Positions 50,024-58,087 of a stretch of DNA of 64,000 nucleotides are shown one piece after another. Every line of letters begins with the position of its first letter. Position 1 is the first letter of the stretch. Where the stretch lies: assembly GCF_051487185.1 (NCBI RefSeq), contig NZ_JAHVDK010000032.1, positions 1 through 64,000 of the forward strand. The letters are read 5' to 3'. Below the pieces are notes generated by a model. The model was not told the DNA's origin. It saw only the letters and a program-made list of their open reading frames with translations, and made no database searches. The position numbers and the translations under genes are program-made. This stretch comes from Inquilinus limosus_F (GTDB lineage: Bacteria; Pseudomonadota; Alphaproteobacteria; DSM-16000; Inquilinaceae).

Positions 50024-50908
50024 TTACATCGGCATGTCGCGGTGGACCAAGCCGCGGCGGTAGCCCTGGCCGTCCAGCCAGGCCGCCAGCGTCTCCGCCA
50101 CGAACACCGATCGATGTTTGCCGCCGGTGCAGCCGACGGCGATGGTGAGATAGCTTTTGCCCTCGCGGTTGTAGCGCGGCAGCAGCGGTTCGAGCAGACC
50201 GAACAGCGATGCCATGAACGGGTCGTACTGCGCGTCGCGCCGGATCATCGCCTGCACCGCCGCGGCCTGGCCGGTCTGCGGCCGCAGCTCGGGCATCCAA
50301 TGCGGGTTGTCGAGGAAGCGGACATCGAACACCAGGTCGGCCTCGCGCGGCAGGCCGCGCTTGAATGAGAAGGACATAACGGTGACATAGAGGCCGAGCG
50401 TCGCGTCCAGCCCGAAATGGCCCTCGATCATCCGCCGCAGGTCCTGCGGGCTGGTCAGCGAGGTGTCCACGATCACGTCGGCCAGGAGGCGCAGCGGATA
50501 CAGCTCCGACCGCTCGCGCCGGATGCCGTCCGCCACCGGCCGGTCGATCGCCAACGGGTGGCGCCGCCGCGTCTCGGTGTAGCGGCGTTGCAGCACCTCA
50601 TCGTCGGCATCCATGAACAGCAGCTTGACATCGATGTCCCCCCGCGCGCGCAGGGCCGCCATCTCGGCCTCCAGCGCCTCGACGGAGAAGCCGCGGGTGC
50701 GGGTGTCGATGGTCACCGCCATCGGCCGGCCCTCGGCGTGGTCCACCAAGGGGCTCAGCAGCGCGATCGGCAGGTTGTCGATCGCCTCGTGGCCGAGATC
50801 CTCGAGGATCTTCAGCGAGGTGGAATGGCCGGCGCCCGACATGCCGGTCACCAGCACCAGACGGTGACGGAGGCCGGGTCGGGCCGGCGTTGGAGCAACG
50901 TCGCTCAT
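50024..50908 (-). CDS. rapZ: RapZ/YvcJ-type RNA-binding ATPase-like protein
   Basis: A 294-residue protein. The N-terminal P-loop reads LVTGMSGAGHSTSLKILED: the Walker A lysine is replaced by His. The C-terminal domain has the family motifs YVTVMSFSFKRGLPREADL, FDVRFLDNPHW and IAVGCTGGKHRSVFV. In E. coli RapZ guides RNase E to the sRNA GlmZ. No GlmZ-type RNA can be seen here, so the target is unknown. Its gene overlaps hprK by four bases and precedes EIIA by 28. Confidence 0.93.
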   Translation of the reverse strand: MSDVAPTPARPGLRHRLVLVTGMSGAGHSTSLKILEDLGHEAIDNLPIALLSPLVDHAEGRPMAVTIDTRTRGFSVEALEAEMAALRARGDIDVKLLFMDADDEVLQRRYTETRRRHPLAIDRPVADGIRRERSELYPLRLLADVIVDTSLTSPQDLRRMIEGHFGLDATLGLYVTVMSFSFKRGLPREADLVFDVRFLDNPHWMPELRPQTGQAAAVQAMIRRDAQYDPFMASLFGLLEPLLPRYNREGKSYLTIAVGCTGGKHRSVFVAETLAAWLDGQGYRRGLVHRDMPM

Positions 50909-51342
50909 CGTGCGAGACGGTGTTCGGGCAGCGCCAGCCCGGCCAGGGCCAGGCGCAGCTTGACCGGTGCCGAGGCCTCGAAGGGCGCCACCGCGACCAG
51001 CGGCAGGCGGATTCCGAGATAGGCGCAGACCGCCGGCTCCGGCAGCCTTTCGATCGCCTCGGCCGGCTTCAGGTCGGCGACCAGCAGCACCGGCGCGGCG
51101 GGCACGAAGGGCACCGGGATCGGGCCGAAGCCGCGGGCCTCGATCAGCCCGGCCAGGACGGCGGGCGGGCGGGCCACCACGACGCCGCCTTCGAGCGAGA
51201 GCTGCACCCGGTCGTCCGCCACCAGCCGGCCGCCGGCATCGATCAGCCGGAGCGCCAGGTCGGATTTGCCGCTGCCCGACGGCCCGCGCAGCAGCACGCC
51301 GCGGCCGTCGACTGCGACGCAGGTCGCATGGATCGTCGCCAT
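50905..51342 (-). CDS. hprK: HPr kinase/phosphorylase, short alphaproteobacterial type
   Basis: A 145-residue enzyme that consists only of the catalytic domain, lacking the N-terminal domain of the Gram-positive enzyme (about 310 residues). The P-loop is LLRGPSGSGKSDLALRLID and the HprK motif follows in RLVADDRVQLSLEGG; the region IEARGFGPIPVPFV matches the signature loop. It phosphorylates HPr on Ser. The N-terminus is uncertain; an upstream ATG at 51399 would add 19 residues. It sits between the PPC-repeat gene and rapZ. Confidence 0.9.
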   Translation of the reverse strand: MATIHATCVAVDGRGVLLRGPSGSGKSDLALRLIDAGGRLVADDRVQLSLEGGVVVARPPAVLAGLIEARGFGPIPVPFVPAAPVLLVADLKPAEAIERLPEPAVCAYLGIRLPLVAVAPFEASAPVKLRLALAGLALPEHRLAR

Positions 51343-51415
51343 CGCGGGTGGGAAGGTGACCGGCGCCCTGGCCCCTGTCAATCGCAACGGCAAAATCATC
51401 GGACAAGAAGACGCG

Positions 51416-52849
51416 TTATTTCGTCGGCACTGCCCTGGCCTCCAGCGTGTAGGGCGTGTCGCCCTGATAGGAATAGACCCGCAGCAGATAGGTGCCGGGC
51501 TCGAGCCGCAGCTTCAACTCCTCCGGGTCGGTGCCGGAATTGGCGCCGCTGATCAGGCTCTCCTGGTCCGAGGCGCGCAGCAGGTCGATATCGGCATCGC
51601 CCTTCTCCATGGCCAGGCGGATGGTGATGTCGGCGCGGGAAATCAAGGTGAAGCGCCAGTAGTCGTCGCGGTCGGTGAAGCCGACCCAGTCCTCGACGGC
51701 GGCGGGCTCCGGCCCGACCCGCTCGATCGCCCCGGCCGCGTCCGGGGTGTTGCCGGCGCCGTCCGGCGGCGGCGGGGCGGCGGCCGCGCCGGTCACGGTC
51801 ACCCGGTATTCGGTGGCCTCGCTGCCGGCCGGGTAGACGTTCAGATAGTAGGTGCCCGGATCCAGGGTCGCGGTCAGCGATTCCGCCTCGGTGTCGGTGT
51901 TGGTGCCGCTCAGCAGGGTGCTGCCGTCGTCGCTCTCCAGATTGATGTCGACATCGGCCGACATCCCGTCCAGGCCGATGGTGACGGCCTGCCGCTCGCC
52001 GATCCGGAAGGCGAAGTAATCGGTGGAATCGGCCGGGCCGACCCAGTCGCCGGCCTCCGCGCCGCTGCCGGTGACGTCGCCGAGGTCGCGGGCGTCGGAC
52101 GGGCTGGACCCCGCCGAATCCGGCGGCGGCGGCTCGCCCGGGGTGCCGGAGACGGAAAGGCGGTACGGCGTGTCCTCATCGTAGCTGGTGACGACGAGAT
52201 AGTAGGTGCCGGGCTCGACCGAGGCCGCAATGCGCTCGTCATCCGAGCCGCCGGAGGATGAGGAGCCGAGGCTGTTGCCGTCGCCGTCGCGCAGCTCCAG
52301 ATCGGCGTCGCCGGTCAGGCCTGTAAGCTCGACCGTCAGGTCGGTCCAGCCCGCGGTGGTGATGCTGTAGACATCGGTCTCGTCGCTGCGCGAGACGCGG
52401 CCCTCGGCCGTCAGTGGGGAGGGCCCGACGGCGCCGAGCGGCGTCGCGCCGGCGATGCTGTCGTCGGCGGATTCGTCGGCCGGGGCCGGGCCGGGCGCGG
52501 CAGTGCCGGGCAGGGTGATGCGCATCGGCGCCAGGGTCTGCGCCCACATGTAGCCGACCGGCGTCTTCGGCGTCTGCACCCGCACCCAGCCGCCTACGGC
52601 CAGGCGGCCGGTGACGATGACCTGGGCGCCGAAGGGCAGGGTCTCCTCGAGCTCGGCGGTGCCGCTCGGGGCCGCGCGGACCGAGGCGCTGGCCCAGGTG
52701 ACGAAGGACAGCGCGTCCATCTCCTCCACCACCGCCGGCGCGGCCGGGGCAGGGACGGCTGGCTCGGCCGCCTGCTCCTGGGCGAAAGCCGGGCCGGTGG
52801 CCAGGGCGAAGACGCTGCCGAGCAGCAGCCGGCGCAGGCTCGATGTCAT
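51416..52849 (-). CDS. secreted protein with SH3 and three PPC-type domains
   Basis: A 477-residue exported protein: signal peptide (about 1-22, GPAFA-Q), an SH3-like domain (SFVTWASASVRAAPSGTAE ... YMWAQTLAPM) and three bacterial pre-peptidase C-terminal (PPC) beta domains. Each has D-Y/V-x-x-F/I and ends in the strand signature EPGTYYLVVTSYDEDTPY, DPGTYYLNVYPAG or EPGTYLLRVYSYQGDTPY. Linkers are Pro/Gly/Ser rich. No protease domain is present, though PPC usually accompanies proteases. It lies between chvG and hprK in the same direction, so an envelope protein has entered a signalling operon. Function unknown. Confidence 0.85.
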   Translation of the reverse strand: MTSSLRRLLLGSVFALATGPAFAQEQAAEPAVPAPAAPAVVEEMDALSFVTWASASVRAAPSGTAELEETLPFGAQVIVTGRLAVGGWVRVQTPKTPVGYMWAQTLAPMRITLPGTAAPGPAPADESADDSIAGATPLGAVGPSPLTAEGRVSRSDETDVYSITTAGWTDLTVELTGLTGDADLELRDGDGNSLGSSSSGGSDDERIAASVEPGTYYLVVTSYDEDTPYRLSVSGTPGEPPPPDSAGSSPSDARDLGDVTGSGAEAGDWVGPADSTDYFAFRIGERQAVTIGLDGMSADVDINLESDDGSTLLSGTNTDTEAESLTATLDPGTYYLNVYPAGSEATEYRVTVTGAAAAPPPPDGAGNTPDAAGAIERVGPEPAAVEDWVGFTDRDDYWRFTLISRADITIRLAMEKGDADIDLLRASDQESLISGANSGTDPEELKLRLEPGTYLLRVYSYQGDTPYTLEARAVPTK

Positions 52850-52890
52850 GAAGTTCCCCCTTCGATGCGGAAAATCGTCGATGCCGTCCC

Positions 52891-54636
52891 TTATTTCGCG
52901 GGGATCTTCACCGTGAAGCGGGCGCCGGGGCGCCCCTCCCGGTTCTCGGCGAAGATCTGGCCGCGATGGGCGGTGATGATCTGTTTGGAAATGCTGAGCC
53001 CCAGGCCGGAATGGGTGCCGAACTTCTCGCCGGCCGGGCGCTCGGTGTAGAAGCGGTCGAAGATCGCTTCCAGCTTGGCCGGCGGGATGCCGGGGCCCTC
53101 GTCCTCGACCGTCGCGATCACCCAGGCGCCTTCGCGCCGGGCGCGCAGGGTGATGGCGCCGCCGGGCGGCGAAAACGAGATCGCGTTGGTGATCAGGTTG
53201 CGGAACACCTGCACCAGCCGGTCCTCGATGCCGGGCACGGTCAGGGCTGAGCCGGGCGGCAGGCTCAGGCTGATCTTGAGGCCGGTGTCCTCCAGCGTGG
53301 TCTTGTACAGCTCGGTCAGCATGCCGATCATGCGGCCGATATCGACCGTCTCGGTCTCGGCCCGCGACAGCTCGGCGTCGAGGCGCGAGGCGTCGGAGAT
53401 GTCGGTGATCAGCCGGTCCAGGCGCTGCACGTCCTCGAGAATGATGGTCATCAGCCGGCGCTGCTGTGCCGGGTCGGTGATCCGGGCGGTGGTCTCGACC
53501 GCGCTGCGCAGCGAGGTCAGCGGGTTCTTGATCTCGTGCGAGACGTCGGCGGCGAAGCGCTCGATCGCGTCGATCCGGTTCCACAGCGCCGCGGTCATGG
53601 CCCTCAGCGCCGAGGCCAGCTCGCCGATCTCGTCGCGCCGGCCGCTCATGTCCGGGATCTCGATCTTGCGGCCGCGGCCCTGCTGCACCCGCTCCGCCGC
53701 CCGGGCCAGCCGGCGGATCGGCCGGGTGATGGTGCCGGCGAGATACAGCGACAGGATGATGGTGACGCCGAGCGCGATGGCGAAAACCTTCAGGATCTCC
53801 TCGCGCACCGTCTGCAGGTTGCCCTCGATGTTGACGCCCTCGCGGGTCATCAGCACCGCGCCCAGCACCAGCCGCACGCGCTGCACCGGCACGGCGACGC
53901 CGAGCATCAGCTTGCCGTCCTCGCGGGTCCAGATCTGGCGGCCGACCCCGCCGCCCAGTGCGGCGCGAACGCTGGCATAATCGCTGGCCTGCTGGTCCTG
54001 GCGCTCGACATAGGCCGGCCAGCGCTTGCGCGGCCCGGCGAACTCGGTGCTCCAGTCGTAGATCGCGTCCCAGATGCTGCGCAGCCAGCCCTTGGGCTGG
54101 GGCGGCAGCAGCGGCCGCACCTCGATGATGCCGCCGGGCTGGCCCAGCATCCGGCTGTCGGCCACCAGCTTGCCGTCGGCGCCGAACAGCCGGGCCCGGG
54201 TGTCGTTGGTCTGGTACACCCGGCGCACGATCTGGCGGGCGGTGTCCGGGTCCAGCGACTGCACCGTGTCGACGCCGCCGACCACCGCCGCCTCCGCCAG
54301 GTTGGCGGCCAGGATCGTGGCCTCGGCGTCGAGCGAGGACAGCTCGTTCTCGATCAGCCGTTCCTGGTAGGACGACAGGTACAGCATGCCGCCGACCAGC
54401 ATCATCAGCGCCATCATGTTGACGGCCAGGACGCGGGCGGTGAGCTTGGAGAAGAAGCGGCGGCGGATGCGCGCGACGGGCGCGTCGACGGTGCGGCCGC
54501 CGACGGGGGTCGCGGTGATCGGCTCGGCCGTCGTCTCCGGCACGGCGACCTGGGCGCCGGCCGGGATCGGGCTGGCCTCGGACGCTTCGCCGAGGCGCCG
54601 CGCGGGGCCGCGGAAGGCTCGCAACGGGGCCGTCAT
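52891..54636 (-). CDS. chvG: sensor histidine kinase ChvG
   Basis: A 581-residue membrane sensor. A first helix (about 66-88, VLAVNMMALMMLVGGMLYLS) and second (about 285-305) flank a periplasmic domain; then HAMP, H box (FAADVSHEIKNPLTSLRS), N box (NLITNAISFSPPGG) and G boxes (VEDEGPGIPPAKLEAIF, FGTHSGLGLSISKQI). In Sinorhizobium and Agrobacterium ChvG/ExoS senses acid or envelope stress and phosphorylates ChvI. Here it carries a longer cytoplasmic N-terminus (about 60 residues, Pro/Ala rich) than usual. It follows chvI by 82 bases. Confidence 0.94.
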   Translation of the reverse strand: MTAPLRAFRGPARRLGEASEASPIPAGAQVAVPETTAEPITATPVGGRTVDAPVARIRRRFFSKLTARVLAVNMMALMMLVGGMLYLSSYQERLIENELSSLDAEATILAANLAEAAVVGGVDTVQSLDPDTARQIVRRVYQTNDTRARLFGADGKLVADSRMLGQPGGIIEVRPLLPPQPKGWLRSIWDAIYDWSTEFAGPRKRWPAYVERQDQQASDYASVRAALGGGVGRQIWTREDGKLMLGVAVPVQRVRLVLGAVLMTREGVNIEGNLQTVREEILKVFAIALGVTIILSLYLAGTITRPIRRLARAAERVQQGRGRKIEIPDMSGRRDEIGELASALRAMTAALWNRIDAIERFAADVSHEIKNPLTSLRSAVETTARITDPAQQRRLMTIILEDVQRLDRLITDISDASRLDAELSRAETETVDIGRMIGMLTELYKTTLEDTGLKISLSLPPGSALTVPGIEDRLVQVFRNLITNAISFSPPGGAITLRARREGAWVIATVEDEGPGIPPAKLEAIFDRFYTERPAGEKFGTHSGLGLSISKQIITAHRGQIFAENREGRPGARFTVKIPAK

Positions 54637-54718
54637 GGCGTCATGCGGCGGTCAGAATCCGGTCGCAGCCAGCGGGGACGCCGGCCACGATCGGGGGCAG
54701 GGGCGGCGGCCGGCGCGT

Positions 54719-55417
54719 TCACGCCTCCTTGTAGCGATAGCCGACGCCGTACAGCGTCTCGATATGGCCGAAATCGGGATCGATCGCCTTGAACTTCTTG
54801 CGGATCCGCTTGATGTGGCTGTCGATGGTGCGGTCGTCGACATAGATGTGCTCGCCATAGGCCGCGTCCATCAGCTGGTCGCGGCTCTTGACGTGGCCGG
54901 GGCGCAGGGCCAAGGCCTTGACCAGCAGGAATTCGGTGACGGTCAGGTCGATGGTCTCGCCGCGCCACAGGCAGGCGTGGCGGTTGCCGTCGAGCGTCAG
55001 GTCGCCGCGCGTCACCACGGCCGAAGGGTCGGCCGGCGCGGTGTCGGCGGCCAGTTGCTCGCGCCGCAGCAGGGCGCGGATGCGCTCGATCAGCAGGCGC
55101 TGCGAGAACGGCTTCTTGATGTAGTCGTCGGCGCCCATGCGCAGGCCGAGCAGCTCGTCGACCTCGTCGTCCTTCGAGGTCAGGAAGATGATCGGCATGT
55201 TGGTGGTCTTGCGCAGCCGGCCCAGCAGCTCCATCCCGTCCATGCGCGGCATCTTGATGTCGAGCACGGCGAGATCGACCGGCTTCTGGGTCAGGCCGCG
55301 CAGCGCCTCGTCGCCGTCGGAAAAGGTGCGGACCTCATAGCCTTCCGACTCCAGCGACATCGCGACCGATGTCAGGATGTTGCGATCGTCGTCGACCAGC
55401 GCGATGGTCTGGGCCAT
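54719..55417 (-). CDS. chvI: response regulator ChvI
   Basis: A 232-residue OmpR-type regulator. The receiver has acidic pocket ALVDDDRNIL, phospho-acceptor Asp in LAVLDIKMPRMDG and Lys in DDYIKKPFS; the C-terminal winged helix ends ETLYGVGYRYKEA. It controls envelope, exopolysaccharide and acid-response genes in related bacteria. The ATG at MAQTIALVDDD has a strong GGAGGGG before it. It heads the operon chvI-chvG-PPC protein-hprK-rapZ-EIIA-HPr-EI, so its own promoter must lie in the 143-base divergent gap to the HugZ-like gene. Confidence 0.95.
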   Translation of the reverse strand: MAQTIALVDDDRNILTSVAMSLESEGYEVRTFSDGDEALRGLTQKPVDLAVLDIKMPRMDGMELLGRLRKTTNMPIIFLTSKDDEVDELLGLRMGADDYIKKPFSQRLLIERIRALLRREQLAADTAPADPSAVVTRGDLTLDGNRHACLWRGETIDLTVTEFLLVKALALRPGHVKSRDQLMDAAYGEHIYVDDRTIDSHIKRIRKKFKAIDPDFGHIETLYGVGYRYKEA

Positions 55418-55560
55418 GGCCCCCTCCACTCTCACCACCCGCCCCCGGCAGGCAAAGATTCACGTTGCCGGCGACGCTGAACGCCCAATATGGCGTATCT
55501 GCGGCCAAAATGTCACTCGGTGGAGGTAATCTCCAATTAAACCAGCGAGGTAGCGGCGCG

Positions 55561-56286
55561 ATGACGACATCGGAACCCGCCCCGGCCGAACGAGCCCGGA
55601 TCCTGCTGCGCAGCCTCGACCGCGCCGCCCTGGCGACTCTGGACGCCGACGGGGCCCCCTATGCCTCGCTCGTGCTGGTCGCAACCGACCCGGCCGGGCA
55701 GGCGCTGTTGCTGATCTCGCGGCTGGCGGAGCACACCGGCAATCTCGAGGGCGACGCCCGGGCGGCTTTGCTGTTCGACGGCACCGCCGGGTTCGACCAG
55801 CCCCTGACCGGGCCGCGCCTGACCGTCTCCGGCCGGGCCGAGCCGGTGAGCGATCCGGCGCTGCACGCCCGCTACCTGGCCCGGCATCCGGACGCGGCCG
55901 CCTATGCCGGCTTCCCGGATTTCAGCCTGTGGCGGGTAAGGGTCGAGCGCGGCCACATGGTCGCCGGCTTCGGCGCCATCCACCGGCTCGACGCCACCGA
56001 TCTGCTGATCAACCCGCCGCCGACGCTGACCGCGGCCGAGCCCGGCATCCTCGCCCATATGAACGAGGACCACGCCGATGCCGTCGACCTCTATGCCCAG
56101 GCGCTGCTCGGCCGGACCGGCAGCGGCTGGCGGATGACCGGGATCGACGCCGACGGCGCCGATCTGCGCCTCGGCGCCGCCGTCGCCCGGCTGGCCTTCG
56201 CGGCGCGGGTGACCGATGCCGAGTCGGCGCGGAAGGAGCTGGCGCGCCTGGTCCGCCACGCCCGCGGCGGCGGGCTGGCGGATTAG
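55561..56286 (+). CDS. HugZ-like pyridoxamine-phosphate-oxidase-fold protein
   Basis: A 241-residue soluble protein with an N-terminal split-barrel FMN-binding-like domain (AALATLDADGAPYASLVLVA, about 20-150) and a C-terminal DUF2470 domain (ILAHMNEDHADAVDLYAQ). This layout matches HugZ/HutZ-type haem-utilisation proteins. The conserved His of the DUF2470 motif is present. Haem binding and cleavage are inferred from family only; no haem uptake genes are near. Start ATG at MTTSEPAPAERAR, preceded by a good GGTAGCGG-like leader. Its stop overlaps the convergent iminopeptidase stop. Confidence 0.85.
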   Translation: MTTSEPAPAERARILLRSLDRAALATLDADGAPYASLVLVATDPAGQALLLISRLAEHTGNLEGDARAALLFDGTAGFDQPLTGPRLTVSGRAEPVSDPALHARYLARHPDAAAYAGFPDFSLWRVRVERGHMVAGFGAIHRLDATDLLINPPPTLTAAEPGILAHMNEDHADAVDLYAQALLGRTGSGWRMTGIDADGADLRLGAAVARLAFAARVTDAESARKELARLVRHARGGGLAD

Positions 56287-57233
56287 GCCAGGACTTTCAG
56301 CCGCTCCATGGTCTCGACCAGGGCGGTGCGGATGCCGGGCTCCATCGCCGAATGGCCGGCGTCGGGCACCACCACATAGGTCGCCTCGGGCCAGGCGCGG
56401 TGCAACTCGTCCGCCGTCCGGATCGGGCAGACGGTGTCGTAGCGGCCCTGCACGATGGTGGCGGGGATGTGCCGCAACCGGTCGATCTCGCGCAGCAGCC
56501 GGTCGGGCGGGGTGAACAGGTTGTTCAGGAAGTAATGCGCCTCGATCCGGGCCAGGCCCAGCGCATGCGCGTCCTCGCCGGCCGAGGCCACGATCTCCGG
56601 ATTCGGCAGCAGGGTGGAGCAGGAGCCCTCATAGATGCTCCAGGCCCGGGCCGCGGGCAGGTGCACCGCCGGGTCCGGGTCGGTCAGCCGGCGGTGATAC
56701 GCGCGGGTCAGGTCGCCGCGCTCGGCCGGCGGCAGGAACTCGACGAAGCTGCGATGCGCCTCCGGAAAGAAGGTGCCCATGCCGTGGAAGAACCAGTCGA
56801 TCTCCTCCGGCCGCATCAGGAAGATGCCGCGCAGGGTCAGCGACCGGCAGCGCTGCGGATGCGCCTGGGCGTAGGCCAGCGCGAGGGTCGAGCCCCAGGA
56901 GCCGCCGAAGACGTGCCAGCGGTCGATGCCCAGCATGCGGCGCAGCCGCTCCATGTCCTCGACCAGGTGCTCGGTGGTGTTCTGCCGGGTCTCGCCCAGG
57001 GGCCGCGACCGGCCGGCGCCGCGCTGGTCGAAGATGATGATGCGGTAGAAGCCGGGGTCGAAGAAGCGGCGATGGGTGGGCGAGGCGCCGGCGCCCGGAC
57101 CGCCGTGCAGGAACACCACCGGCACGCCGTCCGGGCGGCCGCACTGTTCCCAGTAGATGCTGTGCAGGTCGTCGACCGGCAGCAGGCCGGTGGCGAAGGG
57201 CTCGATGGTCGGGAAGATCAGGTCGCGCGGCAT
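56283..57233 (-). CDS. pip: proline iminopeptidase
   Basis: A 316-residue alpha/beta-hydrolase that removes N-terminal proline from peptides. The oxyanion region is VFLHGGPGAGAS, the nucleophile elbow is VFGGSWGSTLALAYAQ, the catalytic Asp lies near RYDTVCPIRTA and the His in DAGHSAMEPG. The cap domain is where it should be (about 140-230). Length matches the bacterial family. Convergent with the HugZ-like gene with a four-base overlap of the stops. Cytoplasmic, no signal. Confidence 0.94.
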   Translation of the reverse strand: MPRDLIFPTIEPFATGLLPVDDLHSIYWEQCGRPDGVPVVFLHGGPGAGASPTHRRFFDPGFYRIIIFDQRGAGRSRPLGETRQNTTEHLVEDMERLRRMLGIDRWHVFGGSWGSTLALAYAQAHPQRCRSLTLRGIFLMRPEEIDWFFHGMGTFFPEAHRSFVEFLPPAERGDLTRAYHRRLTDPDPAVHLPAARAWSIYEGSCSTLLPNPEIVASAGEDAHALGLARIEAHYFLNNLFTPPDRLLREIDRLRHIPATIVQGRYDTVCPIRTADELHRAWPEATYVVVPDAGHSAMEPGIRTALVETMERLKVLA

Positions 57234-57339
57234 GGGTCTCGCTGTCGGCTCGGGCTCGCCCTTCCACTCTACGGAGTTGCTGGCGCATTGCCAAAAGCCG
57301 ATCGAGGCGATGCCGGACGAGTTGCCCTATGCTGCGCCG

Positions 57340-58086
57340 ATGCGCCGCGCCCTGCTTCCCCTTCTCCTGCTCTGCGCCGCGAGCGCCCGGGCCGAGTCGC
57401 CGGCCGTGCCGGAGGACGGCCCAGCGGTCGCGGTCTCGGCCGTGCTCGACGGCCGCACCGTCACCCTGGCCGACGGCACGGTGCTGCGGCTGAGCGCGCT
57501 CGACATTCCCGCCGGCCGCTGGCGGGACATCACCCGATCGGTGCTGGCCGGGCTGTTGCAGGACCAGTTGGTCCGGCCGGTGCGGTTGGCCCCGCCGGAC
57601 CGTCACGGCCGGGTGCCCGCCGGGCTGCGGCGCGGGGACGGGCTCTCGCTGGAGGCGGAGCTGCTGCGCCGCGGCCTCGCCCGGGTCGACGCCGGCGGGG
57701 CCGACCCCGCGGCGGCGCTGGCCCCGCTGCTGGCGGCGGAAGCCGAGGCCCGGGCCGCCGGCCGCGGGCTGTGGGGCGATCCCGCCTTCGCGGTGCGGCT
57801 GGCGGATGTGCTCGGCCGCGGCGATCTCGACCGCTTCCAGATCGTCGAGGGGCGGGTGTCGCGGGCGGCGCTGGTGCGCGGCCGGGCCTATCTCAACTTC
57901 GGCGCCGATCCGCGGCAGGATTTCACGGTGACGGCGGAGCCGGAGGTCGTCCGCCGGCTGGCCGAAGCCGGGCAGGATCTCATGACGCTGCAGGGGCGGC
58001 GGGTCCGTGTGCGCGGCTGGCTCGACTGGTCCGGCGGGCCGCGTATGGTGCTCGGCCGGATGGAGCAGATCGAGAGGCTGGACTGA
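57340..58086 (+). CDS. secreted SNase-like protein with incomplete active site
   Basis: A 248-residue exported protein: signal peptide (about 1-18, ASARA-E) and a staphylococcal-nuclease-like beta barrel. The usual DGDT is DGRT, the Arg in VLRLSALDIP is kept, but the catalytic Glu after Pro (normally PE) is missing (DIPAGRW). The mid-region has ELLRRGLARVDAGG and EARAAGRGLWGDP, both typical of the family. It is probably a non-catalytic nucleic-acid or protein-binding module. The M48 protease starts two bases after its stop, so the two are co-transcribed. Confidence 0.8.
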   Translation: MRRALLPLLLLCAASARAESPAVPEDGPAVAVSAVLDGRTVTLADGTVLRLSALDIPAGRWRDITRSVLAGLLQDQLVRPVRLAPPDRHGRVPAGLRRGDGLSLEAELLRRGLARVDAGGADPAAALAPLLAAEAEARAAGRGLWGDPAFAVRLADVLGRGDLDRFQIVEGRVSRAALVRGRAYLNFGADPRQDFTVTAEPEVVRRLAEAGQDLMTLQGRRVRVRGWLDWSGGPRMVLGRMEQIERLD

Positions 58087-58087
58087 G

